A stretch of DNA of 64,000 bases, from positions 1 through 64,000 of the forward strand of contig NZ_JAGXJN010000013.1 in assembly GCF_019091455.1 (NCBI RefSeq), read 5' to 3'. Below the pieces are notes generated by a model, which saw nothing but the letters and a program-made list of their open reading frames with translations, had not been told where the DNA came from and searched no databases. How positions within the stretch are numbered: the stretch's first letter is position 1; each line of letters opens with the position of its first letter. This document shows positions 42,763 through 51,122 of the stretch, piece after piece. The position numbers and the translations under genes were made by a program. The DNA is from Chitinophaga sp. GbtcB8 (GTDB taxonomy: Bacteria; Bacteroidota; Bacteroidia; Chitinophagales; Chitinophagaceae).

Positions 42763-43182
42763 ATGTTCATTCATTCAGATCATATTATACATTATATTCC
42801 ACAACGGGCGCCCATTGTAATGATCAGTGGCATATTGGAAGCAGCAGGCCCCTATACCCGCAGCGGCCTGCATATAAGCGCGGATAATATTTTTGTACAG
42901 GATGGGGTGCTTACCCCGCCGGGGCTGATGGAAAATATAGCGCAAACGGCGGCGGCCAGTGCCGGTTACCAGGCCATGCAGGATAATGAGCCGGTGCCCA
43001 TGGGTTATATTGGCGCCGTAAAAGATCTGGAAATATTTGAGCTGCCCCCGGCCGGCGCGTTTATAGAAACCACCACACAGGTAGGCCATGCTGTTTTTAA
43101 CGCCACCATGGTTACCGGCAAAGTAACCTGGAACGGGAAGCTGATGGCCCAATGCGAAATGAAGATTTTCATAACCCCCTAA
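42763..43182 (+). CDS. Hot-dog-fold 3-hydroxyacyl-ACP dehydratase-like protein (DH 1)
   Basis: A 139-residue hot-dog protein (ATG at 42763; the TTG one codon earlier is less likely). HIIHYIPQRAPIVMI corresponds to the FabZ start, and PPGLMENIAQTAAASAGYQ to its central helix with the catalytic acid. This resembles the ApeP/ApeI dehydratases of aryl-polyene clusters. It would remove water from the 3-hydroxyacyl chain to leave the conjugated double bond. A second relative is encoded at 53227. Confidence 0.85.
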   Translation: MFIHSDHIIHYIPQRAPIVMISGILEAAGPYTRSGLHISADNIFVQDGVLTPPGLMENIAQTAAASAGYQAMQDNEPVPMGYIGAVKDLEIFELPPAGAFIETTTQVGHAVFNATMVTGKVTWNGKLMAQCEMKIFITP

Positions 43183-43196
43183 ATACAGTAAAAGTT

Positions 43197-43820
43197 ATGC
43201 ACAAACACTTTTCCTTATTGTTGGCCGCCACGCTGTCCGTTGTAAGCTTACAGGCGCAAACCTTGAAAGATTTTTTCTCCTCCGGTGAGCCCCTGACCTA
43301 CCTGGGTATTGACTTTACACAGGCCAGGGTGATCGGAGAACCGGTTACGGATGCCAATGACATGCGCGACCGTAATTTTCCCGCTATTAACGCAGTAGTG
43401 GTGAATGAGCCCAAGAAATATGATATTGCAGGCGCTTTCCACAAAACGGTAAACACAGACCTGGCCCTGGTGAACAAACACAACGAAACCACCAATACCG
43501 CCACCCTGAAGTCTGATAATGCTTCCGACTACAACCGCCTGAAACAGGAAGATGTAGAGAAGCTGGTAAAGGGCTACAACTTTAACGGTAAAAAAGGAGT
43601 GGGCCTGCTGTTTGTAATGGACGGTATGAGCAAGGCTGAAAAAGCGGCGAATGTATATGTAACGCTGGTAGATATGGGCACTAAAAAAGTGCTGCTGGCA
43701 GAAAAAATAGAAGGGAAGGCACAGGGTTTTGGGTTCCGTAACTACTGGGCCTATACCATACATAAGGTGCTGGAAGAGGTGGAGAAGCATAAGTATAAAG
43801 ACTGGAAAGCAAAGAATTGA
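43197..43820 (+). CDS. Exported protein of unknown function in the pigment cluster
   Basis: A 207-residue protein from the ATG at 43197; the signal peptide ends in SLQAQ. An in-frame start at 43152 would overlap the previous gene and hide the signal, so it is rejected. The mature part begins LKDFFSSGEPLTYLGIDFTQARVIGE and has no motif I can assign to a known family. It is periplasmic or outer-membrane facing and lies between dehydratase and thioesterase genes. A long hairpin follows at 43828-43861. It may be a structural or carrier component. Confidence 0.75.
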   Translation: MHKHFSLLLAATLSVVSLQAQTLKDFFSSGEPLTYLGIDFTQARVIGEPVTDANDMRDRNFPAINAVVVNEPKKYDIAGAFHKTVNTDLALVNKHNETTNTATLKSDNASDYNRLKQEDVEKLVKGYNFNGKKGVGLLFVMDGMSKAEKAANVYVTLVDMGTKKVLLAEKIEGKAQGFGFRNYWAYTIHKVLEEVEKHKYKDWKAKN

Positions 43821-43827
43821 TCCTGGA

Positions 43828-43861
43828 TTAACGGCTCCGGTTTACAAACCGGGGCCGTTAA
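43828..43861. other. Long near-perfect hairpin inside the pigment operon
   Basis: TTAACGGCTCCGGTTT (43828-43843) pairs with AAACCGGGGCCGTTAA (43846-43861) through 15 pairs plus one G-U. No T-run follows and the operon continues, so it may be an RNA-processing or attenuation site. Confidence 0.75.
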
Positions 43862-43863
43862 CT

Positions 43864-43880
43864 GTAAAGCATAAAGCATG
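43864..43880. repeat. Short word repeat, family G (copy 2)
   Basis: GTAAAGCATAAAGCATG lies directly before and includes the thioesterase start codon. Its AAAGCATAAAGC wording is the inverse of the element at 4379-4410. Confidence 0.4.
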
Positions 43881-44297
43881 GAGTTAACAGAGCGGGCCAA
43901 CATACTGGTAAAGTTTAATGAAGCAGATCCACTGGGTATTGTATGGCACGGGCATTATATACGGTATTTTGAAGATGGACGGGAAGCATTTGGCGAAAAA
44001 TACGGTCTGCGCTACCTGGATATTTTTAATTACGGCTACACAGTGCCGGTAGTGAAGGTGGAATGCAATTATAAACGCTCGCTCCGTTATGGCGACCGGG
44101 TAATAGTGGAAGTGAATTATGTGGATACGCCTGCCGCTAAAATTAAATTTACGTACCGCCTGTACAACCCCGCTACCAGTGAGCTGGTAGCAGATGGGTC
44201 CTCTGTACAGGTTTTTTTGGATACGGCCACTTCCTCGCTGCAATTAACAATACCTCCGTTTTTTGAAGCGTGGAAGAAACAGTGTGGATTATTATGA
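43878..44297 (+). CDS. Acyl-CoA/ACP thioesterase of the 4HBT (YbgC) family
   Basis: A 139-residue hot-dog thioesterase. The catalytic stretch NEADPLGIVWHGHYIRYFEDGRE matches the 4-hydroxybenzoyl-CoA thioesterase signature, with the nucleophilic aspartate in ADPLG. It could release the finished acid from ACP or clear stalled intermediates. Its stop overlaps the ATG of the next ketosynthase gene (ATGA), so the two are translated together. Confidence 0.88.
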   Translation: MELTERANILVKFNEADPLGIVWHGHYIRYFEDGREAFGEKYGLRYLDIFNYGYTVPVVKVECNYKRSLRYGDRVIVEVNYVDTPAAKIKFTYRLYNPATSELVADGSSVQVFLDTATSSLQLTIPPFFEAWKKQCGLL

Positions 44298-45439
44298 GTA
44301 AGGTATATGTAATAGCAGATAATATTGTGGCGCCACTGGGCCGTACAGCAGCAGAGAATTTTGCTGCCGTATGCCAGGGCAAAAGCGGTATTCAGCTACA
44401 GCATAACCGCTTATTATCCCCCGCTGATTTTTATGCTGCAATCATGGCCCCCGGGCAGCTGGAAGCCTATAGTAACGGTAGTAACCTGGAAGGGTATACG
44501 AAGTTTGAGCAGCTGCTGATACTATCTGTTCAGGAAGCATTGGGGCAAACCAATTTAGATATTACTAACGGGCGTACCGCCTTCATTGTATCTACCACCA
44601 AAGGGAATATTGAGCTGCTGGAACAACAGCCTGCACAACCGCCTTTAGGGGAAATGGAATTGTTTGCTACGGCTAAAAAGGTAGCTGCATATTTCAATTT
44701 CACCGCAGCGCCGCTGGTAGTGAGCAATGCCTGCATATCCGGGCTGCTGGCTATTTTAACAGCCAAACGTTTAATAACAGCAGGTTTATATGATCATGCG
44801 GTGGTTACCGGCGCCGATGTGGTTACGCAATTTGTGCTGTCCGGTTTTCAATCATTCCAGGCAGTAAGTAATGAGCCCTGCCGCCCTTTTGATGCAGCGC
44901 GTAAAGGCGTTACGTTAGGGGAGGGGGCAGCCACCGTAATACTCACTAACCAGCCGTCGTTAGCGCCTGCAAATGCAGTGGTGGTCAATGCGGGCTCCGT
45001 GAGTAATGATGCCAACCATATTTCCGGCCCCTCACGTACCGGTGCGGAACTGGGAATGGCCATGCGCCATGCAATGTTAAACAGCGGGCTTACCCCGGCA
45101 GATATAGGATTTGTATCGGCCCACGGCACTGCTACGCTATATAATGATGAAATGGAGGCCAAAGCCTTACACCTGGCCGGTTTGCAGGACAGGCCGGTAA
45201 ATAGCTTTAAAGGTTATTACGGGCATACGCTGGGCGCCGCCGGTTTAATAGAAGCCATTATAGGCATGCATGCATTGCAGCAGCAAACCGTTATACCTAC
45301 CCTGGGTTTTGAGCAGCTGGGCGTAAGTTTGCCGGTGAATGTAAGCAGCACCTTAACCCGGCAGCCTATGCAGCATTACCTGAAAACAGTATCTGGTTTT
45401 GGAGGGTGTAATGCCGCAATGGTTTTTTCAAAGAAATAA
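44294..45439 (+). CDS. Beta-ketoacyl-ACP synthase (KS 2)
   Basis: A 381-residue condensing enzyme from the ATG overlapping the thioesterase stop. The catalytic triad is present: Cys147 in SNACISGLLAI, His277 in SAHGTATLY and His311 in GYYGHTLGAAG. The usual KSxxGH motif is changed to KGYYGH, but the histidine remains. It probably takes part in polyene elongation or starter condensation. It differs clearly from KS 1 and KS 3, suggesting a separate role. Confidence 0.9.
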   Translation: MSKVYVIADNIVAPLGRTAAENFAAVCQGKSGIQLQHNRLLSPADFYAAIMAPGQLEAYSNGSNLEGYTKFEQLLILSVQEALGQTNLDITNGRTAFIVSTTKGNIELLEQQPAQPPLGEMELFATAKKVAAYFNFTAAPLVVSNACISGLLAILTAKRLITAGLYDHAVVTGADVVTQFVLSGFQSFQAVSNEPCRPFDAARKGVTLGEGAATVILTNQPSLAPANAVVVNAGSVSNDANHISGPSRTGAELGMAMRHAMLNSGLTPADIGFVSAHGTATLYNDEMEAKALHLAGLQDRPVNSFKGYYGHTLGAAGLIEAIIGMHALQQQTVIPTLGFEQLGVSLPVNVSSTLTRQPMQHYLKTVSGFGGCNAAMVFSKK

Positions 45440-45440
45440 A

Positions 45441-45500
45441 AGAACGATTAAAGATTTACATAAATCGTAAGTCCAGGATCTAAAATCGTAAATCATAATA
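45441..45500. repeat. Intergenic AT-rich word repeat, family A (copy 2)
   Basis: The spacer contains ATCTAAAATCGTAAATCAT and an inverted AGATTTAC/GTAAATC pair. The wording is the same as at 718-794, 44.7 kb away, and at 48471-48512. Confidence 0.65.
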
Positions 45501-46568
45501 ATGGAATTTTTCACCAAAGAAACGAAAACAGCATTGCAGGCCAAAGAAGCCGCCCTGCAGCTTGCCTTTGCTCCTGTGGCTTTCCAGGCTTCCCGCGCCC
45601 TGCGGGATTTTGGCATCTTAAAGATGGTGAGCAAAAGCGGCACCAACGGATTAACCATTGAAGAGATCATGCAGGAAGTAAAGCTGTCGCGCTACGCCAT
45701 CCGCGTATTGCTGGAAGCCGGCCTGGGCATGGAGCTGCTGATCGTTAACAACAAAAGATACTCCCTTACCAAAACAGGATATTTCATTGAGCATGATCAG
45801 CTCACCCGTATTAACATGGATTTTGTGCAGGACATCTGTTACAAAGGCATGTACCACCTGAAGGACAGCCTGGAAGAAGGCCGCCCCGCCGGGTTAAAGG
45901 AGCTGGGTCCCTGGGATACTATTTATCCCGGTTTGCCTTTGCTGCCGCCGGAAATAGGCAAAAGCTGGTTTGATTTTGATCACTATTACTCTGACCTTGC
46001 TTTTCCGCAGGCCCTTCCCATTGTGTTTAAAGATAAGCCCCGCAGGCTGCTGGACATTGGCGGCAATACCGGTAAATGGACGCTGGCCAGCACCGCTTAC
46101 GATAAAGAAGTACAGGTAACCATGTTTGACCTGCCGGGTGAAATAGCCATTGCACAGCAAAGGGTGAAGGATGCCGGCGTGGCTGATCGTGTGTTTTTCC
46201 ACGAAGCCAACATACTGGATGAAAGCCTGCCTTTTCCGCAGGGCTTTGACGTGATCTGGATGAGCCAGTTCCTGGACTGTTTTTCCGAACCGGAGATCGA
46301 ATCTATTTTAAAACGCTGCCGGGAAGCGCTTACACCCAATGGCGCAATTTATATACTGGAACCATTCTGGAACCGGCAGGTATTTAAATCTGCAGCTTTC
46401 TGCTTACAGCAAACCTCCCTGTATTTTACCGCTATGGCCAATGGCAACAGCCAGATGTACCATACGGATGAATTTTTCCAGTGCATTCAAAACGCAGGCC
46501 TGCAGGTTGTAGATGAGAATAACCAGATGGGATTAAGCTATACCTTATTAAAATGTGTAAAAGCATAA
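45501..46568 (+). CDS. SAM-dependent O/C-methyltransferase of the winged-helix type
   Basis: A 355-residue protein. The N-terminal third (about 20-100) is a winged-helix dimerisation domain (TIEEIMQEVKLSRYAIRVLLEAG), and the catalytic domain begins with the SAM motif LDIGGNTGKWT near residue 187, then IWMSQFLDCFSE. The layout is that of small-molecule methyltransferases acting on phenols. From pathway knowledge, flexirubins can carry a methyl on the aryl ring, so ring methylation is a reasonable guess. The flavoprotein gene follows after 35 bases. Confidence 0.87.
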   Translation: MEFFTKETKTALQAKEAALQLAFAPVAFQASRALRDFGILKMVSKSGTNGLTIEEIMQEVKLSRYAIRVLLEAGLGMELLIVNNKRYSLTKTGYFIEHDQLTRINMDFVQDICYKGMYHLKDSLEEGRPAGLKELGPWDTIYPGLPLLPPEIGKSWFDFDHYYSDLAFPQALPIVFKDKPRRLLDIGGNTGKWTLASTAYDKEVQVTMFDLPGEIAIAQQRVKDAGVADRVFFHEANILDESLPFPQGFDVIWMSQFLDCFSEPEIESILKRCREALTPNGAIYILEPFWNRQVFKSAAFCLQQTSLYFTAMANGNSQMYHTDEFFQCIQNAGLQVVDENNQMGLSYTLLKCVKA

Positions 46569-46603
46569 GCCTTTAATTAACTCCTACCTATAAATTGTTA
46601 CAG

Positions 46604-47860
46604 ATGAAAACAGAGCAAGTAGATGTGTTGGTAATTGGCGCGGGGCCTGCAGGCACCGTGGCAGCATCTATTATTCACCAGGCGGGTTATAAGGTAAAGA
46701 TCGTGGAGAAGCAAAAGTTTCCGCGGTTCGTGATCGGTGAAAGCCTGTTGCCCCGTAGTATGGAAGCCTTGCAGGAAGCCGGTTTCATTGATGCTATCAG
46801 CACAAAGGGCTTTCAGCAGAAATCCGGCGCCAAGTTCGTAAAAGGCGATGGCGTATGTGATTTTACTTTTAAAGAACAGTATACGCCGGGCTGGGACTGG
46901 ACCTGGCAGGTAACCCGGGCCGATTTTGATAAAACACTGGCGGATACCTGTGAGAGCATGGGTATACCTGTAGCCTATGAAACTACGGTAACCGGTATAC
47001 GTTTTAACGGGTCTGACAGTGTAACTACGGTAGAAGATACGCAGGGTAACCAGCAGGAGATACAGGCCCGCTTTATTGTAGATGGCAGTGGTTATGGCCG
47101 GGTAATACCCCGCCTTTTCAACCTGGAAAAAAATTCTGTGATGCAGCCGCGTAAAGCGCTGTTTGCACATACCAATGATATTCGCCGCTCCATGGCCGAT
47201 GAGCCGAACCGTATTACCGCGGTGGTGCACAAGCCAGGCGTGTGGATCTGGATCATTCCCTTTTCCACCGGGGTTACCTCCCTGGGATTTGTGGGCGATC
47301 CGGAATTTTTTTCACAGTACCCCGGTACGCCAGAGCAGCAATACCGCGCTCTGCTGGAAGCAGAGCCCTATACCAGGGAGCGTTTCAGGGATGTGCCGCT
47401 GGTATTTGAGCCGCGGATCCTGGAATCCTGGTCGGCCACTACCGATAAGTTTTATGGGGATGGTTTTGTGCTTACAGGCAATGTAACAGAATTCCTGGAC
47501 CCGATCTTTTCATCTGGCGTAACTTTGGCCTGCGTGTCCAGCCAAACGGCCTCCAAGCTGGTGATCCGTAAGCTGAAAGGAGAAGCGGTAGATTGGGAAG
47601 CTGAATACATGGCCCCCACTATGCAAGGTGTAAACACATTCCGCTCTTATGTAATGGCCTGGTATGAAGGTACGCTGGATACCATTTTCTTTAAAAAGAA
47701 TCCTGACCCGCTGGTAAAACAGCAGATCTGTTCCGTGCTGGCAGGTTATGTATGGGATATGAGCAACCCTTTTGTGAGCAATCATGATACGGTGCTTAAA
47801 CGCCTGGCCCGCACCATTGAAGTAATGGGCAAGCTGGATAAACTGAAAGATGAACATTGA
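46604..47860 (+). CDS. Flavin-dependent halogenase-like oxidoreductase
   Basis: A 418-residue FAD protein from the ATG at 46604. The dinucleotide site is VIGAGPAGTVAAS (residues about 9-21), followed by GESLLPRS. GVWIWIIPF carries W214-x-W216-x-I218-P219, the WxWxIP motif that separates flavin-dependent halogenases from monooxygenases, and FQQKSGAKF resembles the lysine region of phenol and pyrrole halogenases. It could chlorinate the aryl ring or act as a hydroxylase; sequence alone does not decide. It overlaps the next gene through a TTG start. Confidence 0.82.
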   Translation: MKTEQVDVLVIGAGPAGTVAASIIHQAGYKVKIVEKQKFPRFVIGESLLPRSMEALQEAGFIDAISTKGFQQKSGAKFVKGDGVCDFTFKEQYTPGWDWTWQVTRADFDKTLADTCESMGIPVAYETTVTGIRFNGSDSVTTVEDTQGNQQEIQARFIVDGSGYGRVIPRLFNLEKNSVMQPRKALFAHTNDIRRSMADEPNRITAVVHKPGVWIWIIPFSTGVTSLGFVGDPEFFSQYPGTPEQQYRALLEAEPYTRERFRDVPLVFEPRILESWSATTDKFYGDGFVLTGNVTEFLDPIFSSGVTLACVSSQTASKLVIRKLKGEAVDWEAEYMAPTMQGVNTFRSYVMAWYEGTLDTIFFKKNPDPLVKQQICSVLAGYVWDMSNPFVSNHDTVLKRLARTIEVMGKLDKLKDEH

Positions 47861-48483
47861 GTAACGCTAACGCATATATTACAGCAAGCTGTGTGATCAG
47901 GGATCAGCAGGTGTTCAGCAACGGCAGCCTGCTGTGGCAGGATGCGCCGGGTGCGGAGCTTACTGATTTCCTGCGTAAGGGGTATGACCGTTTTTCCGGA
48001 CAGTACCCTAAGTTCCATAAAATGGATGCGCTCAGCAAGCTGGGCTGGCTGGCTGCGGAAGTATTATTGCGCACTGCACCGGTAGAAGATCATTTACCTG
48101 AGCAGGTGGCTATTGTGCTTAGCAACCGCAGCGCCAGCCTGGATACAGATCTGCGTTACTACAATACGGTAAAGGATATTCCCAGCCCTGCGCTGTTTGT
48201 ATATACCCTGGCTAATATTGTAATAGGGGAAATATGCATCCGCCATGGCTTTAAGGGAGAACATATTTTTTTTACTACCGGTGGTTTTGATGCGCGGCAG
48301 ATAATGGCCTATGCGCAGATACTGCTGGATACCGGCGCTGCCACTGCCTGTCTTTGCGGCTGGGTAGAGGTGATGGAACAGCAGTACGAGGTGGTGTTGT
48401 ACCTGGTAGAAAGGCAGCAGCGGGAAGAAAGTAAGTTGCTCACTGTAGAAGAAATGAAAAAGATCTACGATCTGAAATCGTAA
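47857..48483 (+). CDS. Short degenerate ketosynthase-like protein
   Basis: A 208-residue protein, about half a normal ketosynthase, starting at TTG that overlaps the flavoprotein stop. The pattern (KMDALSKLGWLAAEVLL, VAIVLSNRSASLDTDLRYY, FVYTLANIVIGEICIRHGFKG) matches the N-terminal ketosynthase domain, but the catalytic cysteine region is replaced by TLANIVIGE and no histidine motifs remain. It probably acts as a chain-length or structural partner for one of the intact enzymes. I infer this from degeneracy and position only. Confidence 0.72.
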   Translation: MSNANAYITASCVIRDQQVFSNGSLLWQDAPGAELTDFLRKGYDRFSGQYPKFHKMDALSKLGWLAAEVLLRTAPVEDHLPEQVAIVLSNRSASLDTDLRYYNTVKDIPSPALFVYTLANIVIGEICIRHGFKGEHIFFTTGGFDARQIMAYAQILLDTGAATACLCGWVEVMEQQYEVVLYLVERQQREESKLLTVEEMKKIYDLKS

Positions 48484-48512
48484 TCTAAAATCTAAAATTA
48501 CTTGTGTTTTTT
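48471..48512. repeat. Intergenic AT-rich word repeat, family A (copy 3)
   Basis: CTGAAATCGTAATCTAAAAT and onward share family A wording with 718-794 and 45441-45500. It starts within the last codons of the upstream gene (encoding DLKS and the stop), so the repeat has shaped that C-terminus. Confidence 0.6.
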
Positions 48513-48514
48513 AT

Positions 48515-48778
48515 ATGGAAAAATTGATGGCGGATCTGAAAGCGCAGATCATTGAGCAGCTTAACCTGCAGGAAGTAAAACCAGAAGATATCGGGAACGA
48601 TCAGCCTTTGTTTAAAGAAGGCCTGGGCCTGGATTCTATTGATGCGCTGGAGCTGATCGTATTGTTACAGCAGCACTATGGTATCCGCATTGCTAACCCG
48701 GAACAGGGTCCTGAAATATTCCAGTCTGTGCGCACCATGGCAACATACATTACTGCGCAGCAAAAACAGCCGGGATGA
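48515..48778 (+). CDS. Acyl carrier protein (ACP 2)
   Basis: An 87-residue carrier protein with the phosphopantetheine serine Ser41 in GLDSIDALELI. It overlaps the KS 3 gene by 4 bases (ATGA), which suggests that KS 3 is its partner. The sequence is distinct from ACP 1, so the two probably serve different steps, for example polyene versus starter or alkyl chain. Confidence 0.93.
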   Translation: MEKLMADLKAQIIEQLNLQEVKPEDIGNDQPLFKEGLGLDSIDALELIVLLQQHYGIRIANPEQGPEIFQSVRTMATYITAQQKQPG

Positions 48779-49974
48779 GTGAGCCGGTATGGATAGCCGG
48801 TGGCGGCGTTATTTGCGGTATAGGCGCTACCCTGCCCGCCTGCGTGGAGGCTTTCAGCCGCATGCAGCCAGGTATGGAGGAGGTGCAGTACCTGCATACC
48901 ATCCATCGTGGCGTATTCCCGGTAGCCGAAGTAAAGGCTGATAATGCTACGCTGGCTGCGCAGGCAGGCATGCCTGCACACATCAGCAGAACAGCTCTGC
49001 TGAGCAAAATAGCTGCACAGGAGGCCTGGGACAGCACCGGCCTGGGCGATCTGTTACAATACCGTATAGGTTTTATATCCGCCAACACCGTTGGCGGCAT
49101 GGATAAAACAGAAGATTTTTTTGCTGATTACCTGCAGCACCCGGACAAAGGGCGCCTGCAGCAGGTGCTGCATCATGAATGCGGCAGCGTTACAGAGCTG
49201 GTAGCAGATGCCATGGGCATCCGCCACCAGGTAGCAACCATCAGCACCGCCTGTTCATCCGGCGCCAATGCATTGATGTATGGCGCACGCCTTATCCGCA
49301 ACAATATTGTAGATATTGTAATAGCCGGTGGCACGGATGCGCTTACACGTTTTACCCTGAATGGTTTTAACACCCTCATGATATTGGATCAGCAGCCCTG
49401 CCGGCCGTTCGATGATACCCGTACCGGCCTGAACCTGGGTGAGGGTGCGGGTTACGTGGTGCTGGTAAGTGATGTGATGCGTAAACGCCTGCCCAATGCA
49501 CCCTGGTGCCGCTTAAGCGGTTATGCCAATACCAGCGATGCATATCACCAGACTGCTTCCTCGCCGGATGGTATTGGTAATTACCTGGCAATGAAAGGTG
49601 CGCTGGATATGAGCGGACTGCAGCCCAAGGATATTGCCTACATTAATCTGCATGGTACCGGTACGCAGAATAACGATTCTTCTGAAGGCAAAGCCATTGA
49701 ACGTTTGTTTGCACCAGACTATCCGGCTGTTAGCTCTACCAAATCATTTACCGGGCATACGCTGGGGGCCAGCGGCGGCATAGAAGCTGTGTTTTCCGCA
49801 CTGGCAGTGCAGCAGGGCATTATTTACCCGAATGCACGTTTTGCCACACCCATGAAGGAGTGGCCGGTAGCGCCGGCAACGGTTTTTTCCAGCGGTAATA
49901 AATTGTCGCATGTAATGTCTAATTCCTTTGGGTTTGCCGGTAACTGTTCCAGCCTGGTATTTTCAAAGGAATAA
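48775..49974 (+). CDS. Beta-ketoacyl-ACP synthase (KS 3)
   Basis: A 399-residue FabF-type condensing enzyme with the full triad: Cys160 in ISTACSSGANAL, His293 in NLHGTGTQNND and His328 in KSFTGHTLGAS. It is translationally coupled to ACP 2 and followed by a degenerate ketosynthase-like gene, the arrangement of a type II polyketide KS-alpha with a chain-length factor. It is the best candidate for the main polyene-building enzyme. Confidence 0.93.
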   Translation: MSEPVWIAGGGVICGIGATLPACVEAFSRMQPGMEEVQYLHTIHRGVFPVAEVKADNATLAAQAGMPAHISRTALLSKIAAQEAWDSTGLGDLLQYRIGFISANTVGGMDKTEDFFADYLQHPDKGRLQQVLHHECGSVTELVADAMGIRHQVATISTACSSGANALMYGARLIRNNIVDIVIAGGTDALTRFTLNGFNTLMILDQQPCRPFDDTRTGLNLGEGAGYVVLVSDVMRKRLPNAPWCRLSGYANTSDAYHQTASSPDGIGNYLAMKGALDMSGLQPKDIAYINLHGTGTQNNDSSEGKAIERLFAPDYPAVSSTKSFTGHTLGASGGIEAVFSALAVQQGIIYPNARFATPMKEWPVAPATVFSSGNKLSHVMSNSFGFAGNCSSLVFSKE

Positions 49975-50017
49975 CACAGTGAAGAAAGTATATCATGTGT
50001 GGGCTATTGCCGCCATG

Positions 50018-50048
50018 ATTATTAATTCTTCATTCTTAATTATTAATT
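50018..50048. repeat. AT-rich word repeat, family E
   Basis: ATTATTAATTCTTCATTCTT and onward, ending in AATTATTAATT, share the wording of 3528-3559 (ATTCTTCATTATTAATT). It fills the spacer between KS 3 and the chain-length-factor-like gene. Confidence 0.55.
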
Positions 50049-50058
50049 AGAAGCAAGC

Positions 50059-51117
50059 ATGAATATTTACATCCAGGGTATGGGTTGTGTATCACCGCAG
50101 CAAACTGCGGCGGAAGGCCCGTTCCTGGCAGAGATCCGGGAATATGAAGGCAACCGCCTGAAAGTGCTGGACCCGGATTATAAACAGTGGATACCGGATG
50201 CAAACACTATGCGCCGTATGGGCCGCGTGGTTAAAATGGGAATAGGAGCGGCCAAATTAAGCTTGCAGCATGCAGGTATTGAAATGCCGGATGCTATTAT
50301 TACCGGCACCGCTTATGGCTGCCTGGCTGATACCGGCGTTTTCCTGACCAGGATGATCCAGAGACAGGAGAGCGCATTATCGCCCACCCCATTCATACAA
50401 TCCACCCACAATACCGTAAGCGGGCAAATAGCGCTGCTGCTGGGCTGCCACGCCTACAACAGCACTTTTGTACATAAAGGTTTTTCTTTTGAAAGTGCGC
50501 TGCTGGATAGCATTATGTTGCTGCGGGAAAAAACGGAACAGCAGATCTTAATAGGCGGGGTGGATGAGATCACGGATCACAGCCACACTATTTTATCCCG
50601 TTTCGGATTATACAAGCAGGAGCCGGTGCGTAATACCGCGCTGCTGCAAAGCACTACAAAAGGTACTATTGCCGGTGAAGGCGCTGCCTTTTTTGTACTG
50701 GGTACAACAAAAGGAGCGGTAAAATTAACCGGACTGGATACCTTGTATAAACCAGCCTCCCAACAGGAGGTAAGCAGCGCCATACAGGGCTTTTTAGCCA
50801 CGCACCGGTTAAGTACAGCTGATATTGACCTGCTGATCACCGGCCGCAATGGGAATGCAGGAGAAGATGCCGCTTACACGCAGCTTACGCAAACCCTGTT
50901 CCCGCAAACGGCTGCTGCGGCGTTTAAACATTTATGCGGCGAGTATCCTACTGCCAGCGCATTTGCCATGTGGATGGGCGCACAGATCATACAACAGCAG
51001 CAAGCACCTGCTGGCATATTATATAGTGGTACAGCGCCGCAACAACTAAACAGGATCTTAATTTATAACCAGTACCAGGGCACTCATCATGCGCTGATAT
51101 TGTTAGAAAAAGCATAA
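50059..51117 (+). CDS. Ketosynthase-like chain-length factor (all catalytic residues lost)
   Basis: A 352-residue thiolase-fold protein resembling FabF but shortened and inactive as a condensing enzyme. The nucleophile region reads STFVHKGFSFESALL with no cysteine; the first histidine motif is replaced by TGRNGNAGED and the KSxxGH motif by CGEYPTASAF. The order KS 3 then this gene parallels KS-alpha/KS-beta pairs in type II polyketide systems, where the second subunit sets chain length. That role is inferred. Confidence 0.8.
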   Translation: MNIYIQGMGCVSPQQTAAEGPFLAEIREYEGNRLKVLDPDYKQWIPDANTMRRMGRVVKMGIGAAKLSLQHAGIEMPDAIITGTAYGCLADTGVFLTRMIQRQESALSPTPFIQSTHNTVSGQIALLLGCHAYNSTFVHKGFSFESALLDSIMLLREKTEQQILIGGVDEITDHSHTILSRFGLYKQEPVRNTALLQSTTKGTIAGEGAAFFVLGTTKGAVKLTGLDTLYKPASQQEVSSAIQGFLATHRLSTADIDLLITGRNGNAGEDAAYTQLTQTLFPQTAAAAFKHLCGEYPTASAFAMWMGAQIIQQQQAPAGILYSGTAPQQLNRILIYNQYQGTHHALILLEKA

Positions 51118-51122
51118 ATAAC

